Shown here in pieces: positions 44,723-53,435 of a DNA stretch of 62,432 nucleotides. How positions within the stretch are numbered: the first letter of the stretch is position 1; each line of letters opens with the position of its first letter. Under the pieces are notes generated by a model, which worked only from the letters and a program-made list of their open reading frames with translations, made no database searches and was not told where the DNA came from. The translations under genes and the position numbers were made by a program. Source of the DNA: Anaerolineae bacterium (GTDB lineage: Bacteria > Chloroflexota > Anaerolineae > Aggregatilineales > Phototrophicaceae); assembly GCA_022824365.1 (NCBI GenBank), contig JAJEAA010000016.1, positions 1 to 62,432 of the forward strand, read 5' to 3'.

Positions 44723-45619
44723 TCAGCCTGAAGGGGCCGCGGGCATGTTCATGTCGGCATGAGCCATCGCGCCTGCGCTCGCGGGCCGCGCCCAGCGGTT
44801 GCTGAAGACCAGGTCGCCAATTTGAATCTCGTCGTCCAGGTCGCTCATCCGCATATCCATGACGCTGATTTCCAGGTCATAGACTTCGCCCTTGTCGCAG
44901 TGGAGTTGCAGCGGCATCTGGCTGTCGGGCGCCAGATCGTCCCGCAATCCCATCAGCATGATATGCTTTCCGCCCGGCGCCAGTTCGATGGTTTCGCTGG
45001 CCCGGATGAGCAAGCCATCCAGCGCCTCCATGCGCGCCATGTCGTCGACTACCCGGGTTTCGTGAAACTCGATTTGGTCGGCGGCGGCGCTGCTGGCGGA
45101 AGTGATGCTGATGTCGCTTTCGCCGCGATTGCTGATGCGCATGTAGACCGCGCTCGTCTCCCCGCTCATGCTGGCGTTTTGATCCTGCTCCATGCCGCTG
45201 TGGTCCATCTCCGCCATACCTCTATCGTCCGCTTCCCTGAGGATTTCGTAGCGGAAACTCTCGTTGGCGACTGTGCCGTCCGGCAGGGTGAGGCTGGCTT
45301 CAACGATCCAGCCGCCGCCCATGGTCCATTCAAAGGGCAGGCTGAAGACGCCGTTGGGGGCGCTGTCGGCTTCGGCAAGCACGGGGACCATGCCCGCGTG
45401 GTCCATATCGCCGCGTACTCTCAGCGTGCCGGGATTGGGCAGAGTATTGCCGTCGCCGCCCCTGACGGTCACCAGCAAGGTCGTTTCGCCGACGAGCAAA
45501 TCGCTGACGGACAGCGACAGTTGAATATCTGTGGCGGATAGCTCTTGCTGACGGCAGCCGGCGATCAGCATGACGCCGAGGAGCAGACAGAGGACCGTTC
45601 TGATTCTGTTCGTCATCAA
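44723..45619 (-). CDS. Copper-binding lipoprotein: YtkA/FixH-like plus PCu(A)C domain
   Basis: The 298-residue protein has a lipobox (LIAGC, Cys22). Residues about 30-126 resemble the YtkA/FixH beta-sandwich, with DMDHAGM as a Met/His site. A linker rich in Met and His (MAEMDHSGM, 135-143) leads to a PCu(A)C-type domain whose copper motif H-x10-M-x21-H-x-M is exact: His186, Met197, His219, Met221. The tail AHADMNM adds further ligands. PCu(A)C proteins deliver Cu(I) to cytochrome oxidase; the fusion suggests a chaperone on the outer face of the membrane. Its start overlaps the stop of the upstream membrane protein by four bases. Confidence 0.87.
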   Translation of the reverse strand: MMTNRIRTVLCLLLGVMLIAGCRQQELSATDIQLSLSVSDLLVGETTLLVTVRGGDGNTLPNPGTLRVRGDMDHAGMVPVLAEADSAPNGVFSLPFEWTMGGGWIVEASLTLPDGTVANESFRYEILREADDRGMAEMDHSGMEQDQNASMSGETSAVYMRISNRGESDISITSASSAAADQIEFHETRVVDDMARMEALDGLLIRASETIELAPGGKHIMLMGLRDDLAPDSQMPLQLHCDKGEVYDLEISVMDMRMSDLDDEIQIGDLVFSNRWARPASAGAMAHADMNMPAAPSG

Positions 45620-46704
45620 GAGGCGGATTCAGCTGATAGAGCCGGCGCGCGCAGAAGCAGGCTCAAGCCATAGCCGAAAGCCCCCGCCAGCACCGGCACG
45701 CCCAGCCACATGTGAATCAGCCACCAGAGGCCCCCGCTGCCCCAGACGCTTGTGCCGAGGATATGCGTCATGAGCATAACGCCCATGCTATAAGCGAAGG
45801 GCATGATGAAAGCGAAGAAGCGCAGCCGATTCGTATCCGAGAAGCCATAGCGCTGGTAAAGGTTGTCGCAGAGCAAGCCGACGGCGCCGGCGCTCAAGGC
45901 GAAAATGAACTCGCCGGACTCGCCGACCCGGTACCAGGTCATCAACAGCGAATTGAGGACGAGGAACAAAGTCATCGCCCCGAAGGGCAGCCGCCAGCGC
46001 CGTGTCATGAACAGCAGCGCGCCGAGCAGGATATTGCTCTGGATGACGAAGGGCACGATCCCGGCCACATCATAGAGATTGTGCGGATCGGGTCTCGGGC
46101 CAGTCAGGACGATCAAATCACCGCCGATTGGCGCGTAGGCGTTAAAAAAGGTGAATACCGAAGTGACAGCGGTGAAGCAGAGCACTATCGGGGCGACGCT
46201 GCTCCAACTGCCGTCGCTTTCTCGCCCCCAGAGCGAACGGATGGGACCGGTCATGATGAGCAAACCGGTCAGCGCGAGGAAGAGATGCGATGGGCTGATT
46301 AGGGCTTCAATGCTCTCTTCAAAGCCGAAAGCTTCATGCCAAACCATATCGGCGGCGCCCCCGGCGCCAAAGGCGAAGAAGCCAATCAGCGACAGCGTAT
46401 AGCCGGCCGGCAAGGCCTTCTTCCAGCGGTAGCCTCGGTTGACATTGCGGAAATGGGTGAGGATCAGCACGAGGCCCGCGACGGCGACCGAACCATAGAG
46501 CAGGGCATGCCAAGGCGTGAAAAAGCTGTCATCGACCTGACCATGATTATGCGCCCAGCCATCAATGTACAAACCAAATACGATGAGGCAAGAGATGAGC
46601 GCCATAATCCAATCCAGGCGCAGGTCGCTGGCTGGCGACTCGGCTACGGCTCGTCCGCTCGCGGCTCCCCGCATGAGTTGACCGGCATGTCTTGTGCTTG
46701 CCAT
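45616..46704 (-). CDS. His-rich multi-span membrane protein of unknown family
   Basis: The 362-residue protein has about eight or nine membrane segments. Conserved-looking histidines lie at the membrane edges (GWAHNHGQVDDSFFTPWHALL, DMVWHEAFGF, ISPSHLFLAL, MTHILGTSVWG, LIHMWLG), suggesting metal or heme binding. It is not a CopD, CtaG or cytochrome oxidase subunit that I can recognise. The overlap with a PCu(A)C lipoprotein gene points to copper uptake or delivery. ATG 46704 is preferred over GTG 46722; GGGGCGGGAAG lies upstream. Confidence 0.72.
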   Translation of the reverse strand: MASTRHAGQLMRGAASGRAVAESPASDLRLDWIMALISCLIVFGLYIDGWAHNHGQVDDSFFTPWHALLYGSVAVAGLVLILTHFRNVNRGYRWKKALPAGYTLSLIGFFAFGAGGAADMVWHEAFGFEESIEALISPSHLFLALTGLLIMTGPIRSLWGRESDGSWSSVAPIVLCFTAVTSVFTFFNAYAPIGGDLIVLTGPRPDPHNLYDVAGIVPFVIQSNILLGALLFMTRRWRLPFGAMTLFLVLNSLLMTWYRVGESGEFIFALSAGAVGLLCDNLYQRYGFSDTNRLRFFAFIMPFAYSMGVMLMTHILGTSVWGSGGLWWLIHMWLGVPVLAGAFGYGLSLLLRAPALSAESAS

Positions 46705-46873
46705 AACTTCCCGCCCCTTCACTGTTTCCTATTGATATTGTATGCCAGAAAGGGCGAAGTAGTAAAGACGTCGCGCCGGACTCTCCTCCCAGGTCAGCGC
46801 CTACATCGCTAGCGCGGTCATGGCATTGATGTAAAATCGAGGGTGTTGCTCAAGCAAGGCGCATTGGTGAGGC

Positions 46874-48979
46874 ATGGCTTTCGAACTGGAAGCGTTGGTA
46901 GGGCATCTTTACATCGTTGGCGGCCGCGTTATCAACGTCAATCCGCCGGGCTCTCTTGTAGAGGTAGCGCAGCCTTCCGCCGCTCGCGGACGGGAAGGGG
47001 ATACCTTCTTCATCTTGATCGTGCCCTCCGGCTCGATCGCCCCGACAACGTTCTATGAGCAGTTGGCGCAGCTCGCGGCCGAGCGCTATTTCAGCATGGG
47101 CGGCAGCGTCACGATCGCCCTGCGCTCCATGTTCCAGCAGATCAATCGGAATCTCTACGAGCACAATTTGGAACATGACGACCGCGAAGGGCAGCAATTC
47201 GAATCGAGCATGATCGCGGCGGTCTTGCATGAAGACGATATGTACGTCGCGCGGGTGGGTCCCGTCGTCTCCGTCCTGCAAACGGCCGGGTTGACCCTGA
47301 CCTTTCCCGAAGACCTTTCTGATGACGAGCCGCTGTTCAGCGTCCCCCTCGGCTTGCTGCCGGAGCCGGAGATTTCGATGGTGCGCTATGGCGTGAACGC
47401 GGGCAGCCGGCTCGTGCTCTCCGATGGCAACCTGACGGATATCCCAAGCGACCGCCTGACGAGCATCATGCTGGAAAACAACATCGAAAAGGTGCTGCAA
47501 GCTTTGCGCCGGACCATCAAGATTTCCAGCCAGTTGATGCTGGTTGAGTTGGTGCCGCCGGAGTACGACGGTCCCGTCCTGGCGGCGCCGGGCGAATCCT
47601 CGCGCGAGGTGAATGCCAGGCTGGGCGAGGCGCGCATGCAGCTTTCAGCCGAGTCCGCGCAGTGGCAGTTGCCGCGGCGGGGGGACTTTGGCTCTCTGGC
47701 GCGCTGGGGTTTGGCGCGGCTGGCGGGCCGGGTAGCCGGGGCGCTCTTCTTCCTGGGCGCCATGTTTCAGCAGTTTTTCCCCTTGCCGGCGACAGCGCCG
47801 ACGCGGCGAGCGTCTTCCGGGACTTTGATCCTGACCGTGCTGCTCATCCCGCTTATCATCGTCAGCATCGTCGTGCTCTCCTGGGTGTCCAACCTGGGCG
47901 AGACGGAGTTTGAGCAATGCCTGGGTCAATTGCAGGAGACAGCGGGCTTGGCGCGCTCGATCGATTCGGGCAATCGCCGCAGTGTGACCTCGGCTTGGAA
48001 CGCCACCCTGCAAGTCGCTGTGGCTTGCGACGATATGCGGCCCGACGACCCGATCGTGGCTTCCATGCGCGATGAGGCGCAAACGTTGATCGATACTATC
48101 AACAACGTCAAACGGCGGGAAGCGATACCGCTCATCAACTTTGAAGACGCGAGCATCAGTCGCTTGCGCATTCAAGGCACTGATCTGTACGCGCTTGACG
48201 GCCGGAACGATCAGGTTTACCACATCAGACTGTCGGATGATGGCACGCAACCCTTGCAAGATGAACCGGTGGCGAAGATGCGTCTTGGCGCCAATCATCA
48301 AGGTTTCACCATCGGTCAAATCACGGATATCGCCTTTGACGACCATTCGGGCGACCTGGCGATGCTGGACGAGAATGGAACGCTCTTGCGTTGCGCGCCT
48401 CAGTTTGTCTTCACCTGCGATGTACAGCGCGTGCTGGGTTATGAAAATTGGAAGCAACCCTCGGCTCTGACGATCTGGGATCGCAAGCTCTACATTCTTG
48501 ACCGCGAAGACGGGCAAATCTGGCGCTATGATCCCTCCGGCAGCACCTATGTCAGCGCGCCGCGGGAATACTTCGCCGGCTCGGCTCGCCCCAATCTGCG
48601 CGATGTCGTCGACTTCACCATCAGCACCGATGGTCATCTCTACTTGCTCTACGCCGACGGCGTGATGAAACGCTATTTTGGCGGCAATGAGGTTGCCTTC
48701 ACCTTCAGCGGATTCAATGAAGGCAGCGAGCCGGGCGTCGTATTGACCGAAGGCTTCTACCTCAATGACAGCCCCATCGCTCCCGGCTTCTTCCTCATCA
48801 GCCGCGGGACGCGCACGATATTCGAGACGACGGCGGCGGGCACTTTCATGGACAGCTACCAGGCTTTTGATCAGGACAAGCTGGAGTTGATGTCGGCGGT
48901 GGCGGCTTTCCCGGAGCAGAGTGTCCTCTACGTCGCTTCGGGCAATACCATCTTCCGCATCACGATGGCTTTCCAGTAG
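46874..48979 (+). CDS. Degenerate PP2C-like domain, membrane segment and external beta-propeller
   Basis: The 701-residue protein begins with a PP2C-like fold (about 1-225). The hallmarks are present in outline but not in key residues: VPSGS stands where DGMGG is expected, and ARVGPVVSVL replaces NVGDSRAYL, so metal-binding Asp residues are missing; LVLSDGNLTDI keeps only the late motif. It is therefore probably a pseudophosphatase. One membrane segment (about 316-340) and an external region of six or so beta-propeller-like blades follow (LYALDGRNDQVYHI, LYILDREDGQIWRYD, LYLLYADGVMKRYF). It may act as a sensor with kinase-like partners. TAAAAT (46832) is a possible -10. Confidence 0.7.
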   Translation: MAFELEALVGHLYIVGGRVINVNPPGSLVEVAQPSAARGREGDTFFILIVPSGSIAPTTFYEQLAQLAAERYFSMGGSVTIALRSMFQQINRNLYEHNLEHDDREGQQFESSMIAAVLHEDDMYVARVGPVVSVLQTAGLTLTFPEDLSDDEPLFSVPLGLLPEPEISMVRYGVNAGSRLVLSDGNLTDIPSDRLTSIMLENNIEKVLQALRRTIKISSQLMLVELVPPEYDGPVLAAPGESSREVNARLGEARMQLSAESAQWQLPRRGDFGSLARWGLARLAGRVAGALFFLGAMFQQFFPLPATAPTRRASSGTLILTVLLIPLIIVSIVVLSWVSNLGETEFEQCLGQLQETAGLARSIDSGNRRSVTSAWNATLQVAVACDDMRPDDPIVASMRDEAQTLIDTINNVKRREAIPLINFEDASISRLRIQGTDLYALDGRNDQVYHIRLSDDGTQPLQDEPVAKMRLGANHQGFTIGQITDIAFDDHSGDLAMLDENGTLLRCAPQFVFTCDVQRVLGYENWKQPSALTIWDRKLYILDREDGQIWRYDPSGSTYVSAPREYFAGSARPNLRDVVDFTISTDGHLYLLYADGVMKRYFGGNEVAFTFSGFNEGSEPGVVLTEGFYLNDSPIAPGFFLISRGTRTIFETTAAGTFMDSYQAFDQDKLELMSAVAAFPEQSVLYVASGNTIFRITMAFQ

Positions 48980-49108
48980 CTTCCCCCGTCCGCGTCTGAC
49001 GAACGTTATTGCGCCTCAGCATCCGCTGGCATTGTCAACTGTTTTCAATTGGCGAATGCGGGTATATTTACGTCATCGTTATTCAAGCGGATGGAAAGCA
49101 GGACAGGC

Positions 49109-49765
49109 ATGAGCAAAAACGTATTGATCGTCTACGGCGGCTGGCATGGCCACGACCCAAGCGAAACTTCGCATTTATTCGCTGGCTTGCTGGAGCAGGC
49201 GGGCTTGAATGTGACGCTTTCGGAGACGCTGGACAGTTTTCTCGATGCCGAGCTGATGGGCTCGGTGGATATGGTTGTGCCCGTCTACACCATGAGCAGC
49301 ATCACGAGGGAGCAGGAAGCGGGCTTGCTGGACGCAGTGCGGGAGCGGGGCGTGAATGTCGGCGGCTGGCATGGCGGCATGGCTGACGCCTTCCGCAACA
49401 ACACGGAATATCAGTTCATGGTCGGCGGGCAATGGGTCGCGCATCCGGGCAATATCATCGATTATCGCGTCAATGTCACCGACCGCGAGCACCCGATCAC
49501 GGCGGGCATTGCCGACTTCGATATGCATTCGGAGCAGTACTATATGCACACGGATCCGTCGAACAAAGTCCTCGCCACCACAACATTTAGCGGAGACCAT
49601 GCCCATTGGATCGACGGCACGGTGATGCCGGTAGTCTGGACTCGCGCCTATGGCAAAGGCAAGATCTTCTATAGCTCGCTCGGCCATGTCATCGGCGACT
49701 TTGATGTGCCGGAGGCCCGCGAGATTGTGCGGCGCGGCTTGCTCTGGGCGGCTGATTCGCTGTAG
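49109..49765 (+). CDS. ThuA-like domain protein
   Basis: The 218-residue protein is a class I glutamine-amidotransferase-like fold of the ThuA type: [16 protein letters not shown] at the start, [14 protein letters not shown] at the position of the nucleophile elbow (no Cys), then [21 protein letters not shown] and [13 protein letters not shown]. ThuA is linked to trehalose and related disaccharide oxidation, and such domains are common in glycan loci. ATG 49109 is preferred to 49049, since the fold begins at once and AGGA precedes it. A TATATT at 49063 may be its -10. Confidence 0.85.
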   Translation: MSKNVLIVYGGWHGHDPSETSHLFAGLLEQAGLNVTLSETLDSFLDAELMGSVDMVVPVYTMSSITREQEAGLLDAVRERGVNVGGWHGGMADAFRNNTEYQFMVGGQWVAHPGNIIDYRVNVTDREHPITAGIADFDMHSEQYYMHTDPSNKVLATTTFSGDHAHWIDGTVMPVVWTRAYGKGKIFYSSLGHVIGDFDVPEAREIVRRGLLWAADSL

Positions 49766-49774
49766 GTATCGCGC

Positions 49775-50554
49775 TTAACTCTCGGCAGGGTATGGCGCGC
49801 GGCGGCGCTCCTCCCGGTTCAAACCGCGGTGCCGGAATAGAATCTGCCAGACGCGCAGGGCCGCTTCGCCGGCGACGGCGGTCGACATTTTGGATGCGCC
49901 GTGTTGCCGATCGGGAAAGTGGATGGGGATTTCGCTGATCTTGTAGCCGAGCCTCTGCGCCACGTAAATCAATTCCACCATGAAGACATAGCCGTTCGCC
50001 TTAATTCTGTTCAAATCTATGCCGATAAGGCAATCGCGCCGATAGACGCGGAAACCGCCGGTGGCGTCCTTGATCGGGATGCGGAGTATCGTCGGCGTGT
50101 AAACTCGGTTCGCCCACCAACTGAGCAACTTGCGAGCGGGACCCCAACTGTCGTCGACGCTGCCGCCGGGCTCGTAGCGCGACCCGATGACGATGTCATG
50201 ATCTTGGACGCGATCCAGCAACTGCGGAATATATTTTGGCTGGTGGGAGAGGTCGGCATCCATCTGAATCACCAGGTCGGCGCCAAGCGCGAGGGCATGT
50301 TTGAAGCCCTGTATATAAGCGGGTCCCAAGCCTTGTTTCGCCGGCCTGTGCAGGACATTGACGCGACCGCGATACTTGCTTTGGGCGGCGAGGTCTTCGG
50401 CGAGTTGTCCCGTGCCATCGGGCGAGTTGTCGTCCACGACCAGAACATGGAGATTGGGAATCGCCAGGTCAAGCAAGGCGGGCGCAATACGCACGATATT
50501 CTCGCTCTCGTTATAGGTCGGGAGGACGACAAAGACCTTCGGCGTTTGCGACAT
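49775..50554 (-). CDS. Polyprenol-phosphate mannosyltransferase (Dpm1-like GT2)
   Basis: The 259-residue protein is a family 2 glycosyltransferase: VVLPTYNESENI at the start, VVDDNSPDGTG for the nucleotide sugar and QMDADLSHQP with the DxD metal site. GSRYEPGG and ATGGFRVYRR are characteristic of dolichol-phosphate mannose synthases. It transfers a hexose to a polyprenyl phosphate at the membrane, supplying GT-C enzymes such as the YfhO-like protein. There are no C-terminal membrane spans, so it is a Dpm1-type soluble form. It lies 17 bases downstream of transketolase on the same strand. Confidence 0.9.
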   Translation of the reverse strand: MSQTPKVFVVLPTYNESENIVRIAPALLDLAIPNLHVLVVDDNSPDGTGQLAEDLAAQSKYRGRVNVLHRPAKQGLGPAYIQGFKHALALGADLVIQMDADLSHQPKYIPQLLDRVQDHDIVIGSRYEPGGSVDDSWGPARKLLSWWANRVYTPTILRIPIKDATGGFRVYRRDCLIGIDLNRIKANGYVFMVELIYVAQRLGYKISEIPIHFPDRQHGASKMSTAVAGEAALRVWQILFRHRGLNREERRRAPYPAES

Positions 50555-50571
50555 TATCGGCTCGCGGATAC

Positions 50572-52572
50572 TCAGGCGTCGAGCAGCGAATTCACCGCTT
50601 CGGCAACGTGACCGGGCGTCAAGCCATAAGCTTCATAGATCTTCGTATATGGGGCGCTGGCGCCGAAGCGGTCCACGCCAATGGCGATGCCGCTAGCGCC
50701 GATGTATTTGCTCCAACCCAGGGTCGCGCCGGCTTCAATGCTCACGCGGCGCGTCACAGCGGACGGCAAAACGCTTTCCTTATAGTCGTCGTCTTGAGCT
50801 TCAAACAGTTCCCAGCATGGCATCGATACGACGCGGACGCGGATATCCGCTTCTTCAAGCAAGCCAGCCGCATCCAGCGCGATGGAGATTTCGCTGCCGC
50901 TGGCCATGATGATGGCGTCTATATCGCCTGATTCATGTTCGGAAAGGACGTAAGCGCCGCGAGCGACGCCTTCGTGGATGCCCGCGTCATTGCCGGCCAG
51001 GACGGGCAGGTTCTGGCGGCTGAGCACAATCGCCGCCGGATGATCCAGTTCGGCGATGGCGGCCCAGGCGCCGGCCGTTTCGGTGGCGTCCGCCGGGCGG
51101 AAGACATGCAGATTTGGCATGACGCGCAGGGACATCAGATGCTCGACCGGCTGATGGGTCGGTCCGTCCTCGCCCAAGCCGATGCTGTCGTGCGTGAAGA
51201 CATAAACGGTCGGGAGGTCCATCAGCGCGCCGAGGCGTATCGCGGGCCGCATATAGTCGCTGAAAGTGAAGAAGGTCGCGCTATAGGGCTTGACGATGCC
51301 GCCATGCAGAGCCAGACCGTTGACGATAGCGCCCATGGCGTGTTCGCGCACGCCGAAGCGCAAATTCCGCTCGGCCGGTTGACCGGGACCGGTGTTGGCC
51401 GCGCCGTCGATCAAGGTCTTGGTGCTGCCGGCCAGATCGGCATCGCCGCCGATCATTGTCGGTGCGAATTTCGCCAGCGCGTTTAGCGCCTCGCCGCCGG
51501 CATTGCGCGTGGCGATCGAAGCGCCCGCCTCCCAGCTTGGCAGGGCAGCGCGCCAGCCCGGAGCGAACTCGCCCGCCATGGCTCGCTCCCATTCCACGGC
51601 CAGGTCGGGGCAGGCGGCGCGCCAGGCTTGGAAGCGGTCCTGCCACTCGGCTTCGGCAGCGGCGCCGGTATCCACAGCGCTGCGGAAATGCTCAAGGGCA
51701 TCGCCGGGAACGTGGAACTTGTCGGTTGTGCCCCAGCCGAGATTCTGTTTCGCCAATGCGACTTCATCCTCGCCCAGGGGGCTGCCATGGGCGGCGCTGC
51801 TGCCTTGCTTGTTCGGGCTGCCATAACCGATGATCGTGCGCACGGCGATAAGGCTGGGCTTGTCAGTCACATCTTTCGCCTCAGCAATCGCGTTGTCGAT
51901 GGCGGCTACATCATTGCCGTCGGCAACGCGGCTTACATGCCAGCCCATCGCGCCGAAGCGGAGCGCGATATCTTCCGAGAAGATCATATCGGCGGGCCCG
52001 TCCAATGTGACTTCGTTGTCATCGTAGAGGTAGATCAGCTTGCCCAATCCCCAATGGCCCGCCAACGCGGCCGCTTCCAGGCAGACGCCTTCCATCAGGT
52101 CGCCATCGCTGACTAGCGCGTAGGTATGGTGATCAACCACAGTATGACCATCGCGATTAAAATGGCGCGCCAGGAAAGCCTCGGCCAAAGCCATGCCGAC
52201 TGCCGTCGCCGCGCCTTGCCCCAGGGGACCAGTGGTCGTTTCCACGCCGGGCGTATCGCCATGTTCCGGATGCCCCGGCGTTGGGCTGCCCCATTGCCGG
52301 AAGTTCTTGAGGTCGTCCAGCGAAACATCAAAGCCGGTCAAATAGAGCAGGGCGTAGAGCAACATCGAGCCGTGCCCGGCGCTGAGCACGAAGCGATCGC
52401 GGTTATGCCAGCCGGGGTTGCGCGGATTAAAGCGCAGGCGACGCATCCACAAGGCATAAGCCAGCGGCGCCGAGCCCATCGGCAAGCCCGGATGCCCGCT
52501 GTTGGCTTTCTGAACGGCATCCATCGATAGCGTGCGGATTGTATTGATTGCGAGCGTAGTCAGATCAGGCAC
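50572..52572 (-). CDS. tkt: Transketolase
   Basis: The 666-residue length is standard. The thiamine-diphosphate enzyme moves two-carbon units between sugar phosphates in the pentose phosphate pathway. Landmarks are [38 protein letters not shown], the ThDP motif SDGDLMEGV ... DDNEVTLDG, and [12 protein letters not shown] in the pyrimidine domain. The first domain is followed by the pyrimidine-binding domain ([12 protein letters not shown]) and the C-terminal domain. It probably shares a transcript with the downstream glycosyltransferase. Confidence 0.97.
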   Translation of the reverse strand: MPDLTTLAINTIRTLSMDAVQKANSGHPGLPMGSAPLAYALWMRRLRFNPRNPGWHNRDRFVLSAGHGSMLLYALLYLTGFDVSLDDLKNFRQWGSPTPGHPEHGDTPGVETTTGPLGQGAATAVGMALAEAFLARHFNRDGHTVVDHHTYALVSDGDLMEGVCLEAAALAGHWGLGKLIYLYDDNEVTLDGPADMIFSEDIALRFGAMGWHVSRVADGNDVAAIDNAIAEAKDVTDKPSLIAVRTIIGYGSPNKQGSSAAHGSPLGEDEVALAKQNLGWGTTDKFHVPGDALEHFRSAVDTGAAAEAEWQDRFQAWRAACPDLAVEWERAMAGEFAPGWRAALPSWEAGASIATRNAGGEALNALAKFAPTMIGGDADLAGSTKTLIDGAANTGPGQPAERNLRFGVREHAMGAIVNGLALHGGIVKPYSATFFTFSDYMRPAIRLGALMDLPTVYVFTHDSIGLGEDGPTHQPVEHLMSLRVMPNLHVFRPADATETAGAWAAIAELDHPAAIVLSRQNLPVLAGNDAGIHEGVARGAYVLSEHESGDIDAIIMASGSEISIALDAAGLLEEADIRVRVVSMPCWELFEAQDDDYKESVLPSAVTRRVSIEAGATLGWSKYIGASGIAIGVDRFGASAPYTKIYEAYGLTPGHVAEAVNSLLDA

Positions 52573-52738
52573 GGAGTCACTCCTGTCACAGCAAGCCGGA
52601 ACGCGTGGATTATATCAGTCAGGGGGCGCGAATGATACCTTCATGCGCCCGGGGAAACGCACAAAGACGAACACATCGTATCCAGTTTCAGATTCTGAGT
52701 TGTGCAAATTGCAAAACGTCGCCGAAACGACAAGAACG

Positions 52739-53083
52739 CTAGCTTGGTCTCGGCTCTACGCGGAAACGAACCGCGGTTCTTTCCTGACCGTCGATATCAA
52801 CTTCAGTGAAATACGGCGTTGTTACAATGTCGATCTCGTCGCGTTCCAAATAACCGCGAGCGATCGCCAAAGCCTTTACCGCTTGATTCACTGCGCCAGC
52901 GCCGATCGCCTGCACCTCGGCAATGCCGTGTTGCCGCATGACGCCGGCGATAGCGCCAGCGACCGCGGTCGATCGGGACCGCGCCGACACCTTAATAATA
53001 TCCGGTGCGTCGTCCGTGAATGTACTGACCGGCTCCAGGAAAGAATCGGTCACTTGTACATGGTGGCTATCATATTCGGACAT
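52739..53083 (-). CDS. spoVS: Stage V sporulation protein S family (SpoVS, Alba-like)
   Basis: The 114-residue protein ends in a clear SpoVS domain: IIKVSARSRSTAVAGAIAGV, then VQAIGAGAVNQAVKALAIARG and TEVDIDGQERTAVRFRVEPR. SpoVS has an Alba-like fold and probably binds nucleic acid; it is widespread beyond spore formers. About 25 extra N-terminal residues (HHVQVTDSFLEPVSTFTDDA) are not usual in the family. ATG 53083 is chosen because AAAGGGGGAG lies four bases upstream. A palindrome overlaps the probable -10 of its promoter. Nothing else here suggests sporulation. Confidence 0.92.
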   Translation of the reverse strand: MSEYDSHHVQVTDSFLEPVSTFTDDAPDIIKVSARSRSTAVAGAIAGVMRQHGIAEVQAIGAGAVNQAVKALAIARGYLERDEIDIVTTPYFTEVDIDGQERTAVRFRVEPRPS

Positions 53084-53135
53084 TAACTCCCCCTTTGACA
53101 GAATCAAGCAAATCTGCAACATGTCTTTATTTCAC

Positions 53136-53168
53136 AAGATTGTACAATCTTTTTGTCGCCTCGTCCAA
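53136..53168 (-). promoter_or_regulatory. Probable spoVS promoter with operator-like palindrome
   Basis: On the minus strand TTGGAC (53168-53163) and TACAAT (53144-53139) are 18 bp apart. The -10 lies inside the perfect 16-bp palindrome AAGATTGTACAATCTT (53136-53151), which would suit a dimeric repressor. The palindrome also contains TACAAT on the plus strand. The remaining part of the 352-base gap 53084-53435 is AT-rich around this site and holds nothing else clear. Confidence 0.45.
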
Positions 53169-53435
53169 CATATCTACCGAATTGTATAAAAAACTACGAT
53201 ATCTTTGTCGATTCTTGATACATATTGCGTTTATACTTTGGCTGTTCTTCCTAAATACTGTCGCATTAACGCGCCGACGCCGCGCCTTCAACAGATTTCC
53301 CGGCCGCGTCAAGCCAGATGGCGGAAGTCTGCCACCCTGTCAGTGGACGGCAGTTGTCGTTACAATCGACACAAGCGCTGCATCGCGAATGACAACGCGC
53401 GAGGCAGTTATCCGCCATAGCGATCCGGAAATACA

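Noticed and set aside
52532..53086. 184-codon plus-strand ORF across the tkt-spoVS gap
   Set aside because: Most of it is antisense to spoVS, which has a strong family match and ribosome site.
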